A stretch of 64,000 bases of DNA from Georgfuchsia toluolica (GCF_907163265.1 NZ_CAJQUM010000001.1:1736001-1800000), one strand, 5' to 3'; shown: positions 29,805-38,623, counted from the first letter of the stretch. The notes: generated from the sequence alone by a model not told the origin. A program made the numbers and translations.

Positions 29805-30637
29805 GATTTGGGTGGCAAAGTACGCAACATGATTCGACCCTGACGGTCGACTTCGAAGCCGAAGCCGAAGGGATCGCGCGGCAGTACGGGCAGAAGACCA
29901 GCTTCGACCAGTTCCTCGGGTCTGCTTACTGGCCGACCGGCGTGTGCGCGAAACTCGTCGGCCGCAGCACGCACGTCCTTCAGCATGTGCAGGCGATCCA
30001 CGCGCATTTCGAGGTATTTACGGAAATCCGGGCGTTTTGCCTGACGTGCCATGCCCTCGACAACACGGATCGCCAGATCGAGGTCGTCGGCCTTGTCGAT
30101 CCAGCGCGCGGCCATGTTCTGCATGGTCAGCTGCTGGTCAGCGTCGGGCAGCCTTTCGGCAGCATGGCGCAACCACTCCGCAGCAGCGACGGGATCGTGC
30201 TTGAGGAAATAAAGATCGAAGGCATAGAAGAATGCGGGCTGATAATCGAAGTAGCGAACGCGCCCGGCACGCTTGAGAATGGTCTGCGCCGCATCGACTT
30301 CGCCGTGATCCGGCAGCACGGCGAAGGCGACATAGTAGTTGTCCTCATGCGCCGGATTGAGCCACGAGACATCCTTCTGCACCTTGGCAAGGATCGCGTA
30401 CTCGTCGGGATGCATCTTCTCCGTTGACACCACGAGGCCGCGGATTGCGCCAATGTTGGCGGCAAGATAGCGGTCCCCCATGGACATCAGTACCTGGACA
30501 AAAACCGGCAATGCCACCTGTATCTCTGCCGACACGCTCTGGCGTGGCGCCGATTTAAGCCGCTCGGCGGTGGCAACGAATGCCGCCGCAAACAGCACGG
30601 CCACCAGCCACCATCCCCATACTCGCTTCACCGTCAC
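29801..30637 (-). CDS. membrane-anchored helical-repeat protein in the ABC cluster
   Basis: A 278-residue protein starting at GTG. One N-terminal membrane anchor (WGWWLVAVLFAAAFVATA) precedes an external, mostly helical domain with TPR-like stretches (HDPVAAAEWLRHAAERLP) and a C-terminal PRDPFGFGFEVDRQGRI segment. I recognise no named family. It lies between permease and ATPase genes in a tight operon, so it may be a periplasmic accessory of the exporter. Confidence 0.72.
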   Translation of the reverse strand: MTVKRVWGWWLVAVLFAAAFVATAERLKSAPRQSVSAEIQVALPVFVQVLMSMGDRYLAANIGAIRGLVVSTEKMHPDEYAILAKVQKDVSWLNPAHEDNYYVAFAVLPDHGEVDAAQTILKRAGRVRYFDYQPAFFYAFDLYFLKHDPVAAAEWLRHAAERLPDADQQLTMQNMAARWIDKADDLDLAIRVVEGMARQAKRPDFRKYLEMRVDRLHMLKDVRAAADEFRAHAGRPVSRPEELVEAGLLPVLPRDPFGFGFEVDRQGRIMLRTLPPKS

Positions 30638-30651
30638 GAGAGCACCGGCTT

Positions 30652-31452
30652 CTACGGGAACTCGCGTGTGCTGAAGCGGACCACCGCCAGCACGAGCAGC
30701 AACGTCAGATAGGTCGTCGCCATGACCAGCCCGAGGATGACTGCGCTGGTGTCAGGCGTCAGGCCATACATCGGCCATGGACGCCAGTCCAGGCGCGACA
30801 GATCTGGCAGCACCCACTGGATTGCATCGATGATCGGAGCAAAACGCATCAGCCCCGGGTCGCCATCGGCACCGCGCGCCAGGTACTCGGCGACCGCGCC
30901 GAGCGTCTTGCCCGCGACCGCGAAGGCCAGGCCGAGCGCCAGCGGCAGCATGGGCACCGTCGAGAAGGTCGACACCCACAGGGCGAATGCGGCAACGACG
31001 GCGGCATCGACCCAAAGGCCGAATACCGTCGACCAGTAGGGCAGGCCGAGCGCCACGGAAAACGCCTGCTCGTAGTTACGCCCGGTCATCAGCACGACAA
31101 CCCAGAGCAGCATGCCCAGCAGCAGGGTCGCCAGCGCGACGAGGCCCATCACCCCGAGATAGCGGCCGAGCAGATAGCGGCTGCGCGCGACGGGATAGGT
31201 GAGCGCGAACAGCACAGTGCGCCGCTCGATCTCGCGGCCGACGAGTTCCTGCACCCAGAACAAGGCCAGGAGGATTAGTGACACCCGCAATCCCGAGAGA
31301 CCAACGTCAAGCGCCACCGTGCGCGGCTGGCGCGGCGAAAACGATGCCGACAGATAGGCGACACCCATCAGCAGGACACCAAGTACCAGAATGCCCTGGA
31401 TGGCGCGGCTGCGCAATCCGGCGTACCAGGCGGAGCGGACAAATTGCCACAT
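30652..31452 (-). CDS. ABC-2 type transporter permease
   Basis: A 266-residue inner-membrane protein with six predicted helices and the ABC-2 arrangement. A first helix is followed by an external loop, LFWVQELVGREIERRTVLFA (the conserved coupling region after helix 2, typical of NosY-like permeases), then alternating helices to the C terminus. First gene of the leftward cluster, 15 bases before the helical-repeat protein gene. Confidence 0.88.
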   Translation of the reverse strand: MWQFVRSAWYAGLRSRAIQGILVLGVLLMGVAYLSASFSPRQPRTVALDVGLSGLRVSLILLALFWVQELVGREIERRTVLFALTYPVARSRYLLGRYLGVMGLVALATLLLGMLLWVVVLMTGRNYEQAFSVALGLPYWSTVFGLWVDAAVVAAFALWVSTFSTVPMLPLALGLAFAVAGKTLGAVAEYLARGADGDPGLMRFAPIIDAIQWVLPDLSRLDWRPWPMYGLTPDTSAVILGLVMATTYLTLLLVLAVVRFSTREFP

Positions 31453-31497
31453 CGAACGGTTCAGGCGAAATGGTGAATGAAACGGATGGCGAAAAAG

Positions 31498-31525
31498 AAA
31501 AAGCGCACCTCGCGGTGCGCTTTTT
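31498..31525. terminator. bidirectional terminator after the pilin-type operon
   Basis: A 12-bp perfect stem AAAAAGCGCACC/GGTGCGCTTTTT with a TCGC loop. It separates the pilin pair from the ABC operon, so the pilin transcript is bicistronic. Confidence 0.92.
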
Positions 31526-31540
31526 CAGGTCCGATGCTGA

Positions 31541-31999
31541 TTAACTACCGCTAGCAGCCGTAACGGCACGACCGAGCGCGCCTGTAATGTCCGAACCAGT
31601 ACATGCGGAATTGGTACCAGTACACTTCTGGTCTGTCGCCACCGAACCGCCGTTGCTGCTGCCGATGAAGGATTGATTGCCTTTCACCGAGCCGCCCGCC
31701 GTAGCAAATGCATTGGTCGACACCTCGTTGTAGCTGACCAAGGTGTTGGCCGAGCACTGCACGTCGAAGCCGGTTCTGATGAACACCGGGGTGGTGACGA
31801 TCGCGCCTGAACCACCGTTGACGGTGCTCTTGATTGCAGTACCACCGTTGCAAACGCAAGTCTCGGCCCCTGCAGTAGGCGCGGCACTGCCGGCAGTTTG
31901 CGCTCCACCAGTGCCATCGCAAGCGGCGGCGAAGGCCGCACCAGACAAAGAAAAACCAGCCAGCAAGGCGGTAGCGGTCAAAATATTTTTCATTTTCAT
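31541..31999 (-). CDS. secreted Cys-containing partner of a short pilin (possible split-pilin C-terminal subunit)
   Basis: A 152-residue precursor with AGGAGA before the ATG. The signal peptide (KNILTATALLAGFSLSGAAF, cleavage after AFA) leaves a mature protein of about 128 residues, rich in Gly, Ser, Thr and Ala and with six Cys (CDG, CVCNG, QCSAN, KCTG, ACTG). It begins 17 bases after a 59-residue prepilin that lacks any globular head, and a terminator follows. By position and size it could supply the missing pilin head, as the separately encoded Spc/PilA-C does for Geobacter PilA. Homology to that protein is not established here. Confidence 0.72.
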   Translation of the reverse strand: MKMKNILTATALLAGFSLSGAAFAAACDGTGGAQTAGSAAPTAGAETCVCNGGTAIKSTVNGGSGAIVTTPVFIRTGFDVQCSANTLVSYNEVSTNAFATAGGSVKGNQSFIGSSNGGSVATDQKCTGTNSACTGSDITGALGRAVTAASGS

Positions 32000-32015
32000 C
32001 ACGGTTCTCCTGGAT

Positions 32016-32195
32016 TTAGCTGTTGGCGTTGGCGATCGCCGACGTCAGAAGATTCTTGGTGTCGGACTGTGCCGCCTTGTTTTCTGCCTTCTTGGTGTAC
32101 TCGCTGAATGCGGGAATGGCGACGGCGGCCAAAATGCCGATGATCGCAACCACGATCATCAGTTCGATCAGGGTGAAACCCTTTTGCATCTTCAT
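32016..32195 (-). CDS. short type IV prepilin (59 aa, headless)
   Basis: A 59-residue prepilin with a class III leader: MKMQKG, then [20 protein letters not shown] and IPAF. The processing site is G/F, with Glu at mature position 5 and the usual kinked helix. The mature chain would have only 53 residues and stops right after the long N-terminal helix, with no globular domain and no Cys pair. AAGGAG lies 7 bases before the ATG. Classical PilA proteins have 140-170 residues; this length is like the short geopilins. A secreted partner gene follows. Confidence 0.92.
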   Translation of the reverse strand: MKMQKGFTLIELMIVVAIIGILAAVAIPAFSEYTKKAENKAAQSDTKNLLTSAIANANS

Positions 32196-32280
32196 CTAGT
32201 TCTCCTTGCGGTAGATCGTTACAAAAATCCGCCGCCAGGAATCTCGTGGCGGGGATCGGATGGCTTGCGGCGCTATCTCA

Positions 32281-32296
32281 TGCAATGAATATGCCA
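32281..32296 (-). promoter_or_regulatory. sigma-54-type promoter of the short pilin gene
   Basis: On the minus strand TGGCATATTCATTGCA: -24 GG and -12 GC with the required spacing of 10 bases between them, about 85 bases before the prepilin ATG. PilR-controlled sigma-54 promoters are the norm for type IV pilin genes. Confidence 0.8.
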
Positions 32297-32510
32297 TGCA
32301 TGAAAACTGGATTGTACGAAGGATTAAATACAAAAGCCCTACCAAATTAAGCTGTAATCTGGCAGTAATTGACGTTTTTCGTCAGGTTACTTTTGATTTT
32401 GGCCGCGATTCAAGATGTCTTCAGGCAATGGGATTGAAACAGGAGCCCACAGGTCGCTGGTGCGTTGCGGGTTAAAATGCCCAGCCCCGACTTGAGAACC
32501 TACCACTGGA
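32297..32510. other. intergenic regulatory gap between pilin and map
   Basis: About 210 AT-richer bases between divergent pilin and map transcripts. It probably holds upstream activator sites for the sigma-54 promoter and the map promoter (GTTAAAATG at 32471 is -10-like). No gene is visible. Confidence 0.45.
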
Positions 32511-33314
32511 ATGAGCGTCATCCCAAAAACCGCGGCCGAAATCGAAAAAATGCGCATCGCCGGCCGCCTGGCCGGTGAAGTGCTGGATTACATCACGCCC
32601 TTCGTTCGGCCCGGGATCACCACCGGCGAGATCGACAGGCTCTGCCACGAGTACATGGTCAATGTGCAGGGCTGCATTCCCGCCCCGCTCCACTACGCGC
32701 CGCCCGGCTATACCCCTTACCCCAAGTCGATCTGCACCTCGGTCAATCATGTGGTGTGCCACGGCATCCCGGGGGAACGCCCGCTGAAAAAGGGCGATAT
32801 CGTCAATCTCGACATCACTACCATCAAGGACGGATTCCACGGCGATACCAGCCGCATGTTCATCGCCGGAGAAGCTTCGATTCTGGCCAAGAGACTGTGC
32901 CACGTCGCTTTCGAATGCCTCTGGCTGGGCATTGCACGGGTCAAGCCGGGAGCGCATCTGGGCGACATCGGGGCGACAATCCAGCGTCATGCCGAGAAAA
33001 ACGGCTTCTCCGTGGTGCGCGAATTCTGCGGTCACGGCATCGGCCGCAACTTTCATGAAGAACCGCAGGTATTGCACTACGGCAAGACGGGCAGCGGTAT
33101 CGAACTCAAGCCCGGCATGATCTTCACCATCGAGCCGATGATCAACGCCGGCAAAGCCGCCATCTCCGTGCTTTTAGACGGCTGGACCGTCATCACTCGC
33201 GACCGCAGCCTGTCGGCGCAATGGGAGCACACGATACTGGTCACGGAAACCGGGCACGAGGTGCTGACGCTGTCGGCCGGCGCCCAGCCCGGCCTGGATA
33301 TCGCTCCCCAATAA
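32511..33314 (+). CDS. map: type I methionine aminopeptidase
   Basis: Removes the N-terminal Met from nascent proteins. The 267-residue protein has the five metal ligands in their usual contexts: NLDITTIKDGFHGDTSRMF (two Asp), FCGHGIGRNFHEEP (His), FTIEPMIN (Glu) and QWEHTILVTETG (Glu). Typical length. It lies 6 bases before glnD and is cotranscribed with it, the standard order in betaproteobacteria. Confidence 0.96.
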   Translation: MSVIPKTAAEIEKMRIAGRLAGEVLDYITPFVRPGITTGEIDRLCHEYMVNVQGCIPAPLHYAPPGYTPYPKSICTSVNHVVCHGIPGERPLKKGDIVNLDITTIKDGFHGDTSRMFIAGEASILAKRLCHVAFECLWLGIARVKPGAHLGDIGATIQRHAEKNGFSVVREFCGHGIGRNFHEEPQVLHYGKTGSGIELKPGMIFTIEPMINAGKAAISVLLDGWTVITRDRSLSAQWEHTILVTETGHEVLTLSAGAQPGLDIAPQ

Positions 33315-33320
33315 GGCCCC

Positions 33321-35903
33321 ATGCAGCAGACGCCGGAAAGCCCACCCGACGTTGTCGCCGAACTGCGCAACAGCCTCAAGCAGGGACAGGCTGTCCTGGA
33401 GGACGCCTACCGCAACAGCGGCAATGCCACCCTGCTGCTGAAAGGACGCGCGCATCTTGTCGATGGCATATTATGCGATCTGTGGTCATGCTTGGGGATG
33501 CCTTCCGGTCTGACCCTGGTTGCCGTGGGCGGCTACGGCCGCGGCGAGCTTTACCCGGCATCGGACATCGATCTGCTGCTGCTGGTGCCGGAAGGATTCG
33601 ACCCGGTCATCGAACCCCGGCTGGAAACCCTCATCGGCCTGTTCTGGGACATCGGCTTTGATGTCGGCCACAGCGTGCGTTCGCCCCTGCAATGTATCGA
33701 GGAAGCCACGCGTGACATCACTGTCCACACCGCCTTGCTCGAAGCCCGCTTCCTGACCGGCAGCCACACGCTGTTCGCCGAACTCGGCGCACGGCTGGCT
33801 GCCGCGACCGATCCGCTCAAATTCCTCAAGGCGAAGCAGTTGGAACAGGCGGAACGCTACGCGCGTCACAACGATACCCCCTACAGCCTGGAGCCGAACT
33901 GCAAGGAAAGTCCCGGTGGCCAGCGCGACCTGCAGATCATCATGTGGGCCGCCCGCGCTTGCGGCATCGGGCACGACTGGCGCGACCTGGCTGCCCACGG
34001 TCTGGTCACCACGGAAGAAGCGCGGCAGCTGGTCCGGGCCGAGGAATTTCTGCGGCAACTGCGCATTCGCCTGCATCTGCTCGTGGGGCGGCGTGAAGAC
34101 CGCTTGCTGTTTGATTATCAGGAAGGCATAGCCAGGGCCTTCAACCTTTCCGCCACCGCGACTCGGCGCGGGGCGGAAGTCCTGATGCAGCGCTATTACC
34201 GTAACGCCAAGCTGGTCACCCAGCTCAACACACTGGTGGTACAGAACCTCGAAGCCGGGTTGATGCCGCCGCAACAAAGCGAACCCAGAATCATCGATGA
34301 GGAGTTCCAGGCCATCGGCGACCTGCTCGATCTGCGCGATATAGAACTTTTCCGGCATCAGCCCGCAGCCATCCTGCGTTTATTTCTGGTCATGCAGCGG
34401 CACCATGAACTCAAGGGCATGACCGCGCGCACGTTGCGCGTCCTGTGGCAGGCCCGGCTCAGCATCAACGCCGAATTCCGCCGCCGGCCCGAAAACCGCG
34501 CCTTGTTCATCCAGTTGTTCCAGCAGGAGCACTTGATCAACGGATTGCGGCGCATGAACCAGTACGACATCCTCGGCCAGTACCTGCCCGCTTTCGGCCG
34601 CATCGTCGGCCAGATGCAGCATGACCTGTTCCACGTCTACACGGTGGATCAGCACATCATGCAGGTAATCCGCAATCTGCGCCGCTTCGCCATGCCGGAC
34701 TTCGCCCATGAGTACCCGTTCTGCACCCGGCTCATGACGGCCTTTGACGACCACTGGCTGCTTTACATCGCCGCGCTGTTCCATGACATCGCCAAGGGCC
34801 GCGGCGGCGATCACTCCAAGCTCGGCAAGGCCGATGCGGGCCGCTTCTGCCGCGCCCACGGGCTGTCCGGGGAACAGACGGAACTGGTCGTGTTCCTGGT
34901 GCAGAACCATCTCACGATGTCGGCCGTCGCGCAAAAGCAGGATCTTTCCGACCCGGATGTCATTGAGGCCTTTGCCGCCATCGTCAAGACCGAACGGCAT
35001 CTGACCGCGCTCTACCTGCTCACCGTCGCCGACATTCGCGGCACCAGCCCGAAGGTCTGGAACGTCTGGAAGGGCAAGCTGCTCGAAGACCTGTATCGCG
35101 TCACCTTGCTGCGCCTGCAAGGCAAGGCGCCGCTGGAGATGACCGGGCTGGCGGAAAAGCAGGAAGAGGCACGCAGCCTGCTGCGCTACCACGGCCTTGA
35201 GGCCGAAGTGGAAAAGCCGCTCTGGCAGCATCTTGATACCGCCTACTTCCTGCGCCACGATGCCGAGGAAATCGCCTGGCATACGCGCATGCTCTACTAC
35301 CGCCCCGCCGCGGCCGAACCCGTGGTGCGTGCCCGCACCAACACGATCGGCGAAGGCCTGCAGGTGATGGTCTACACGCCGGACCAGCCCGCCCTGTTCG
35401 CGCGGCTGTGCGGCTACTTCGCCAAGCTCGGCTATTCGATTTTCGACGCCAAGATCCACACCACGCGACATGGCTTTGCGCTGGACAGCTTCGTGCTGTT
35501 CGACCCGCAGGAGCATCTGGATCACTTGCCCTACCGCGACATGATTGCGCTGATCGAGCACGACCTGGCCGAATTGCTCAAGAATCCACCGCCGCTTGAA
35601 GCACCGGTGCGCGGCCGCCTGTCGCGCCAGGTCAGGCATTTCCCGGTACAACCGCAAGTGGAAATACGCGCCGACGAACGCGGCAGCCGCTACCTGATGT
35701 CGATCACGGCATCCGACCGTCCCGGCCTCCTGTTTGCCGTCGCGCATACGCTCTGCCGGCACGGGATCGCGGTGCAAACCGCGAAAATCGTGACCCTCGG
35801 CGAACGCGCCGAGGACAGCTTCCTCATCACCGGGGAGGAACTGTCCCAGACCTCGACGCTGGTGCGGCTGGAACAGGATCTGTTGGAAGCGCTTCAGGTA
35901 TAG
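33321..35903 (+). CDS. glnD: [protein-PII] uridylyltransferase / uridylyl-removing enzyme
   Basis: The nitrogen sensor that adds UMP to PII at low glutamine and removes it at high glutamine. The 860-residue protein has the nucleotidyltransferase motif GGYGRGELYPASDIDLLLL (about residues 69-87), the GlnD helical domain, an HD domain with ALFHDIAKGRGGDHS carrying the removing activity, and two C-terminal ACT domains (GLQVMVYTPDQPALFARLCG; MSITASDRPGLLFAVAHTLC) for glutamine sensing. Full length. Confidence 0.97.
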   Translation: MQQTPESPPDVVAELRNSLKQGQAVLEDAYRNSGNATLLLKGRAHLVDGILCDLWSCLGMPSGLTLVAVGGYGRGELYPASDIDLLLLVPEGFDPVIEPRLETLIGLFWDIGFDVGHSVRSPLQCIEEATRDITVHTALLEARFLTGSHTLFAELGARLAAATDPLKFLKAKQLEQAERYARHNDTPYSLEPNCKESPGGQRDLQIIMWAARACGIGHDWRDLAAHGLVTTEEARQLVRAEEFLRQLRIRLHLLVGRREDRLLFDYQEGIARAFNLSATATRRGAEVLMQRYYRNAKLVTQLNTLVVQNLEAGLMPPQQSEPRIIDEEFQAIGDLLDLRDIELFRHQPAAILRLFLVMQRHHELKGMTARTLRVLWQARLSINAEFRRRPENRALFIQLFQQEHLINGLRRMNQYDILGQYLPAFGRIVGQMQHDLFHVYTVDQHIMQVIRNLRRFAMPDFAHEYPFCTRLMTAFDDHWLLYIAALFHDIAKGRGGDHSKLGKADAGRFCRAHGLSGEQTELVVFLVQNHLTMSAVAQKQDLSDPDVIEAFAAIVKTERHLTALYLLTVADIRGTSPKVWNVWKGKLLEDLYRVTLLRLQGKAPLEMTGLAEKQEEARSLLRYHGLEAEVEKPLWQHLDTAYFLRHDAEEIAWHTRMLYYRPAAAEPVVRARTNTIGEGLQVMVYTPDQPALFARLCGYFAKLGYSIFDAKIHTTRHGFALDSFVLFDPQEHLDHLPYRDMIALIEHDLAELLKNPPPLEAPVRGRLSRQVRHFPVQPQVEIRADERGSRYLMSITASDRPGLLFAVAHTLCRHGIAVQTAKIVTLGERAEDSFLITGEELSQTSTLVRLEQDLLEALQV

Positions 35904-36138
35904 CCGAACCCGGACCGGTAAGGCAGTTTTACTGGAAGTGCTTGCCGATTCCGGCAACAAGCAGGGTCATTTCAATACCCGGTTTCCCAGTCGGCCAACC
36001 TGGACTGCCATGAGAAGGCTTGGTATGTTTCACTACTTACTTGACTTTCTTGAATTATTGTCGATAAAATGAATAGCATACTATTATAGTCAGGTATTTT
36101 ACTGCTCTCCGCAGACCCTGTCAGAGAGGATTGTGGCA
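35904..36138. other. intergenic gap before the oxidase operon
   Basis: About 235 bases between glnD and ctaG, AT-richer around 36040-36100 (several TATAAT/TACTATTATAG-like boxes). It probably carries the promoter of the cytochrome oxidase operon. No gene or strong hairpin seen. Confidence 0.45.
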
Positions 36139-36795
36139 ATGCCCCAGAACGCCAGCAGGCAAAGACCGCCAGTTACCGATGACGGCCGAAAGGTATCGGC
36201 AGCCGCTCATCGTCGTTTGGCATTGCGCCTCCTTCTGCTCGTCGCGTTCTCCATCGCCTTCACCCTGGCACTGGTTCCTCTTTATGACGTGCTGTGCCGT
36301 ACCACCGGGCTCAACGGACGCTCCTATGATGATAATTTTCAGCTAGGCGGTTTCAACGCCGGCGCCGTTATCCCCGTCAAGGGAGTCGATTCCAGCCGTG
36401 TCGTGAAGATTGAATTCACGACCACGGTCATGCCCGGCCTGCCTTGGGAAATGCAGCCCCTCACCCGCTCGCTGATGGCTCATCCCGGCGACTTGCAACT
36501 CGTCAAATACCGGGTTCGCAACCTGAGCGACCGCACTATTTCCGGGCAGGCAATTCCTGGCGTCACGCCCGGCCAGGCGGCCCGCTATTTCCACAAGATC
36601 GAATGCTTCTGTTTCGCGCATCAGTCTCTGGGACCCAACGAAGAGCGCGAGCTGATCGTGGCCTTCATCATCCGCCCCAACCTGGATGCGGACGTACGCG
36701 AACTGACCCTCGCCTACGCCTTCTTCCCCTTGCCGCCCCCCCGCCTCATCGCCATCAGCGCCCCACTCCAAGCACCGACTGAAAACCGATCATGA
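36139..36795 (+). CDS. ctaG: cytochrome c oxidase assembly protein CtaG/Cox11 (copper chaperone)
   Basis: Delivers copper to CuB of subunit I. The 218-residue protein has an N-terminal membrane anchor (LALRLLLLVAFSIAFTLALV) followed by PLYDVLCRTTGLNG, a periplasmic Ig-like domain, and the copper-binding KIECFCFAHQSL (Cys-x-Cys). AGAGAGG precedes either GTG at 36133 or ATG at 36139. First gene of the oxidase set here, ahead of the structural subunits, whereas many betaproteobacteria place it between subunits I and III. Confidence 0.94.
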   Translation: MPQNASRQRPPVTDDGRKVSAAAHRRLALRLLLLVAFSIAFTLALVPLYDVLCRTTGLNGRSYDDNFQLGGFNAGAVIPVKGVDSSRVVKIEFTTTVMPGLPWEMQPLTRSLMAHPGDLQLVKYRVRNLSDRTISGQAIPGVTPGQAARYFHKIECFCFAHQSLGPNEERELIVAFIIRPNLDADVRELTLAYAFFPLPPPRLIAISAPLQAPTENRS

Positions 36796-36952
36796 TGAGA
36801 GCAAACAACAGCACGGAGAGAACGATGCGCACCGTGAGGGCCCGCACGGTGCGTTTTTCGTGGCTGCCGTCCCGCAGCAGGAAAAAAAGTCCCGCAAACA
36901 GGCTGGCAAGTACCGCCAGCAGGAGTACCAATACCAGTCCCTTGATCACCAT
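36755..36952 (-). CDS. DUF2909-type twin-transmembrane protein
   Basis: A 65-residue protein of two membrane helices (VIKGLVLVLLLAVLASLFAG and VRIVLSVLLFALIMIGFQSV) joined by a short basic loop with FFLLRDGSHEKRTVRALTVR, the DUF2909 pattern. This family regularly sits beside SURF1 in betaproteobacterial oxidase loci. It is on the opposite strand. Its ATG shares bases with the SURF1 ATG (CATG at 36950-36953), and its 3' end overlaps the end of ctaG by 41 bases. Function unknown. Confidence 0.85.
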   Translation of the reverse strand: MVIKGLVLVLLLAVLASLFAGLFFLLRDGSHEKRTVRALTVRIVLSVLLFALIMIGFQSVLGVGR

Positions 36953-37727
36953 GACGACGCTCCTTGCAAAGGATGAACAATACCATCGTCCAACAGGCTG
37001 CAAGATTGCGGCCGCCCGTTGTTTCCATCCGCGGCTCGTGCCCACCCTGTTGCTGTTGCTGGCATTGCCGTGCCTGATCGGCCTCGGCTTCTGGCAGCTT
37101 GACCGCGCCAATGGAAGGGAAGCTGCGGGGCAGTTGCTGGAAGCACGCGCTGCGGCACCCGCCATCGCGCTACCGGCTGAGGTTGTCAGCACCGAATCGC
37201 TGCGCGACCGGCATGTCATAACCTCTGGCCGCTACGAACCGGCCTATCAGTTTTTTCTCGATAACCGCGTCTGGCACGGCCAGGCCGGTTATGACGTCAT
37301 CACGCCCCTGCATGTGGCCGGCAGCCGGCTGCGCGTGCTGGTAAACCGGGGCTGGATTCCGGTGCCCGCCGACCGCCGCCAATTGCCCAACGTTGCCACG
37401 CCGGAAGAACCGGTTGAGGTGGATGGCACCGCAGTGATTCCGCCGACTGGGACTTTCAGTCTGGCGCAGCCCGCTGAGCGCTGGGAATCCATCTGGCAGA
37501 AGCTGGATCTGGGGCGCTTCCAGCGGCTGGCAGACATGCCGCTTCAGCCAGTCGTCATCCAGCTCTCGCCGCAAAGCCCGGCCGCTGGATTCGTGCGCGA
37601 GTGGCCGCGGGTCGACGCTGGCGTCGCGCGCAATCTCGGCTACGCCGTGCAGTGGTTCGGCTTTGCAGTCGTTGCCGTCGTGCTCTGGCTCTGGTCGGCG
37701 TTTAAACCTGAAGGGGGGAAATCATGA
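36951..37727 (+). CDS. SURF1-family oxidase assembly protein
   Basis: Assists haem A insertion into cytochrome oxidase. The 258-residue protein has an N-terminal helix LVPTLLLLLALPCLIGLGFW with the conserved GFWQLDRA, the periplasmic segments GYDVITPLHV, VNRGWIPVPADRR, and a C-terminal helix GYAVQWFGFAVVAVVLWLWS. The ATG at 36951 is the best start although the frame is open upstream to 36792. It overlaps cyoE by 4 bases. Confidence 0.9.
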   Translation: MTTLLAKDEQYHRPTGCKIAAARCFHPRLVPTLLLLLALPCLIGLGFWQLDRANGREAAGQLLEARAAAPAIALPAEVVSTESLRDRHVITSGRYEPAYQFFLDNRVWHGQAGYDVITPLHVAGSRLRVLVNRGWIPVPADRRQLPNVATPEEPVEVDGTAVIPPTGTFSLAQPAERWESIWQKLDLGRFQRLADMPLQPVVIQLSPQSPAAGFVREWPRVDAGVARNLGYAVQWFGFAVVAVVLWLWSAFKPEGGKS

Positions 37728-38623
37728 ATACCGATGTCATCGTTCGCACAACCCGGCTGCGCGCTTTTCTGTCGCTATGCAAATTGCGTGTCAACAGCCT
37801 GATCGTATTCACCGCGATGATAGGCATGCTGCTGGCGCAGACAGGACTTCCCCCGCCCCTGCGTTTCCTGGCGGCGACAATCGGCATCGGCCTGGTGGCC
37901 TTCGCCGCCGCCGCCATCAACTGCCTCATCGAGCGCACCGTGGATGCCCGCATGGCCCGCACTCGCGGACGACCGCTGCCGCGCGGCGAGATCGTCCCGG
38001 CCGAAGCGCTGAGTCTGTCCATGGCCATGGGCGGCATCGGCCTTTACGTGCTGCATGCCTGGGTCAATGACCTGACCCTGTGGCTGACGCTCGCCACCTT
38101 CGTCGGCTATGCGGTGATTTACACGGTGGTGCTGAAGCCTGCGACGCCGATGAACATCGTCATCGGCGGAGCCGCCGGCGCCATGCCGCCGGTCCTGGGC
38201 TGGGCGGCCATGACCGGCCAGGTCACACAGGAGTCGATCGCGCTCTTTCTTATCATTTTCCTGTGGACGCCACCGCATTTCTGGGCGCTTTGCATGGCGC
38301 GACGCGACGACTACGCCAAGGCGGGCTTTCCGATGCTGCCGGTAACCCACGGAATCCGCCACACCTGCATGCAAAGCCTGATCTATGTGGCATTGCTGAG
38401 CGTGGCGAGCTTCCTGCCGGTATTCCTGGGCATGACTGGAACAGCCTATGCCATTGCCGCTGCCACACTCGACTTGATCTTCCTGCTGCGCGCCTTCCAG
38501 CTTTGGCGAAGTTACAGCGATGCAGCATCGTGGCGCCTGTTCTGTTATTCCATCACCTACCTCGGCGCGCTGTTCGCCGCCATGTTCCTTGACCGACTGG
38601 TGGCGTCATGGCTGCCGATGTGA
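37724..38623 (+). CDS. cyoE: haem O synthase (protohaem IX farnesyltransferase)
   Basis: Adds the farnesyl group to haem B. The 299-residue UbiA-family protein has around nine helices. The first Asp-rich region has the betaproteobacterial form INCLIERTVDARMARTRGRP, and LWTPPHFWALCMARRDDYAK gives the second catalytic block. Coupled to SURF1 upstream (ATGA) and overlapping ctaA downstream by 16 bases, so haem A synthesis enzymes are made together. Also known as ctaB. Confidence 0.95.
   Translation: MNTDVIVRTTRLRAFLSLCKLRVNSLIVFTAMIGMLLAQTGLPPPLRFLAATIGIGLVAFAAAAINCLIERTVDARMARTRGRPLPRGEIVPAEALSLSMAMGGIGLYVLHAWVNDLTLWLTLATFVGYAVIYTVVLKPATPMNIVIGGAAGAMPPVLGWAAMTGQVTQESIALFLIIFLWTPPHFWALCMARRDDYAKAGFPMLPVTHGIRHTCMQSLIYVALLSVASFLPVFLGMTGTAYAIAAATLDLIFLLRAFQLWRSYSDAASWRLFCYSITYLGALFAAMFLDRLVASWLPM

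Noticed and set aside
34380-35960. 526-residue open frame antisense to glnD
   Set aside because: Composition typical of an antisense shadow; glnD covers the region with clear domains.
37930-37990. cyoE inactive because the first Asp-rich motif has Glu
   Set aside because: The INCLIERTVDARMARTRGRP form is usual for betaproteobacterial haem O synthases.
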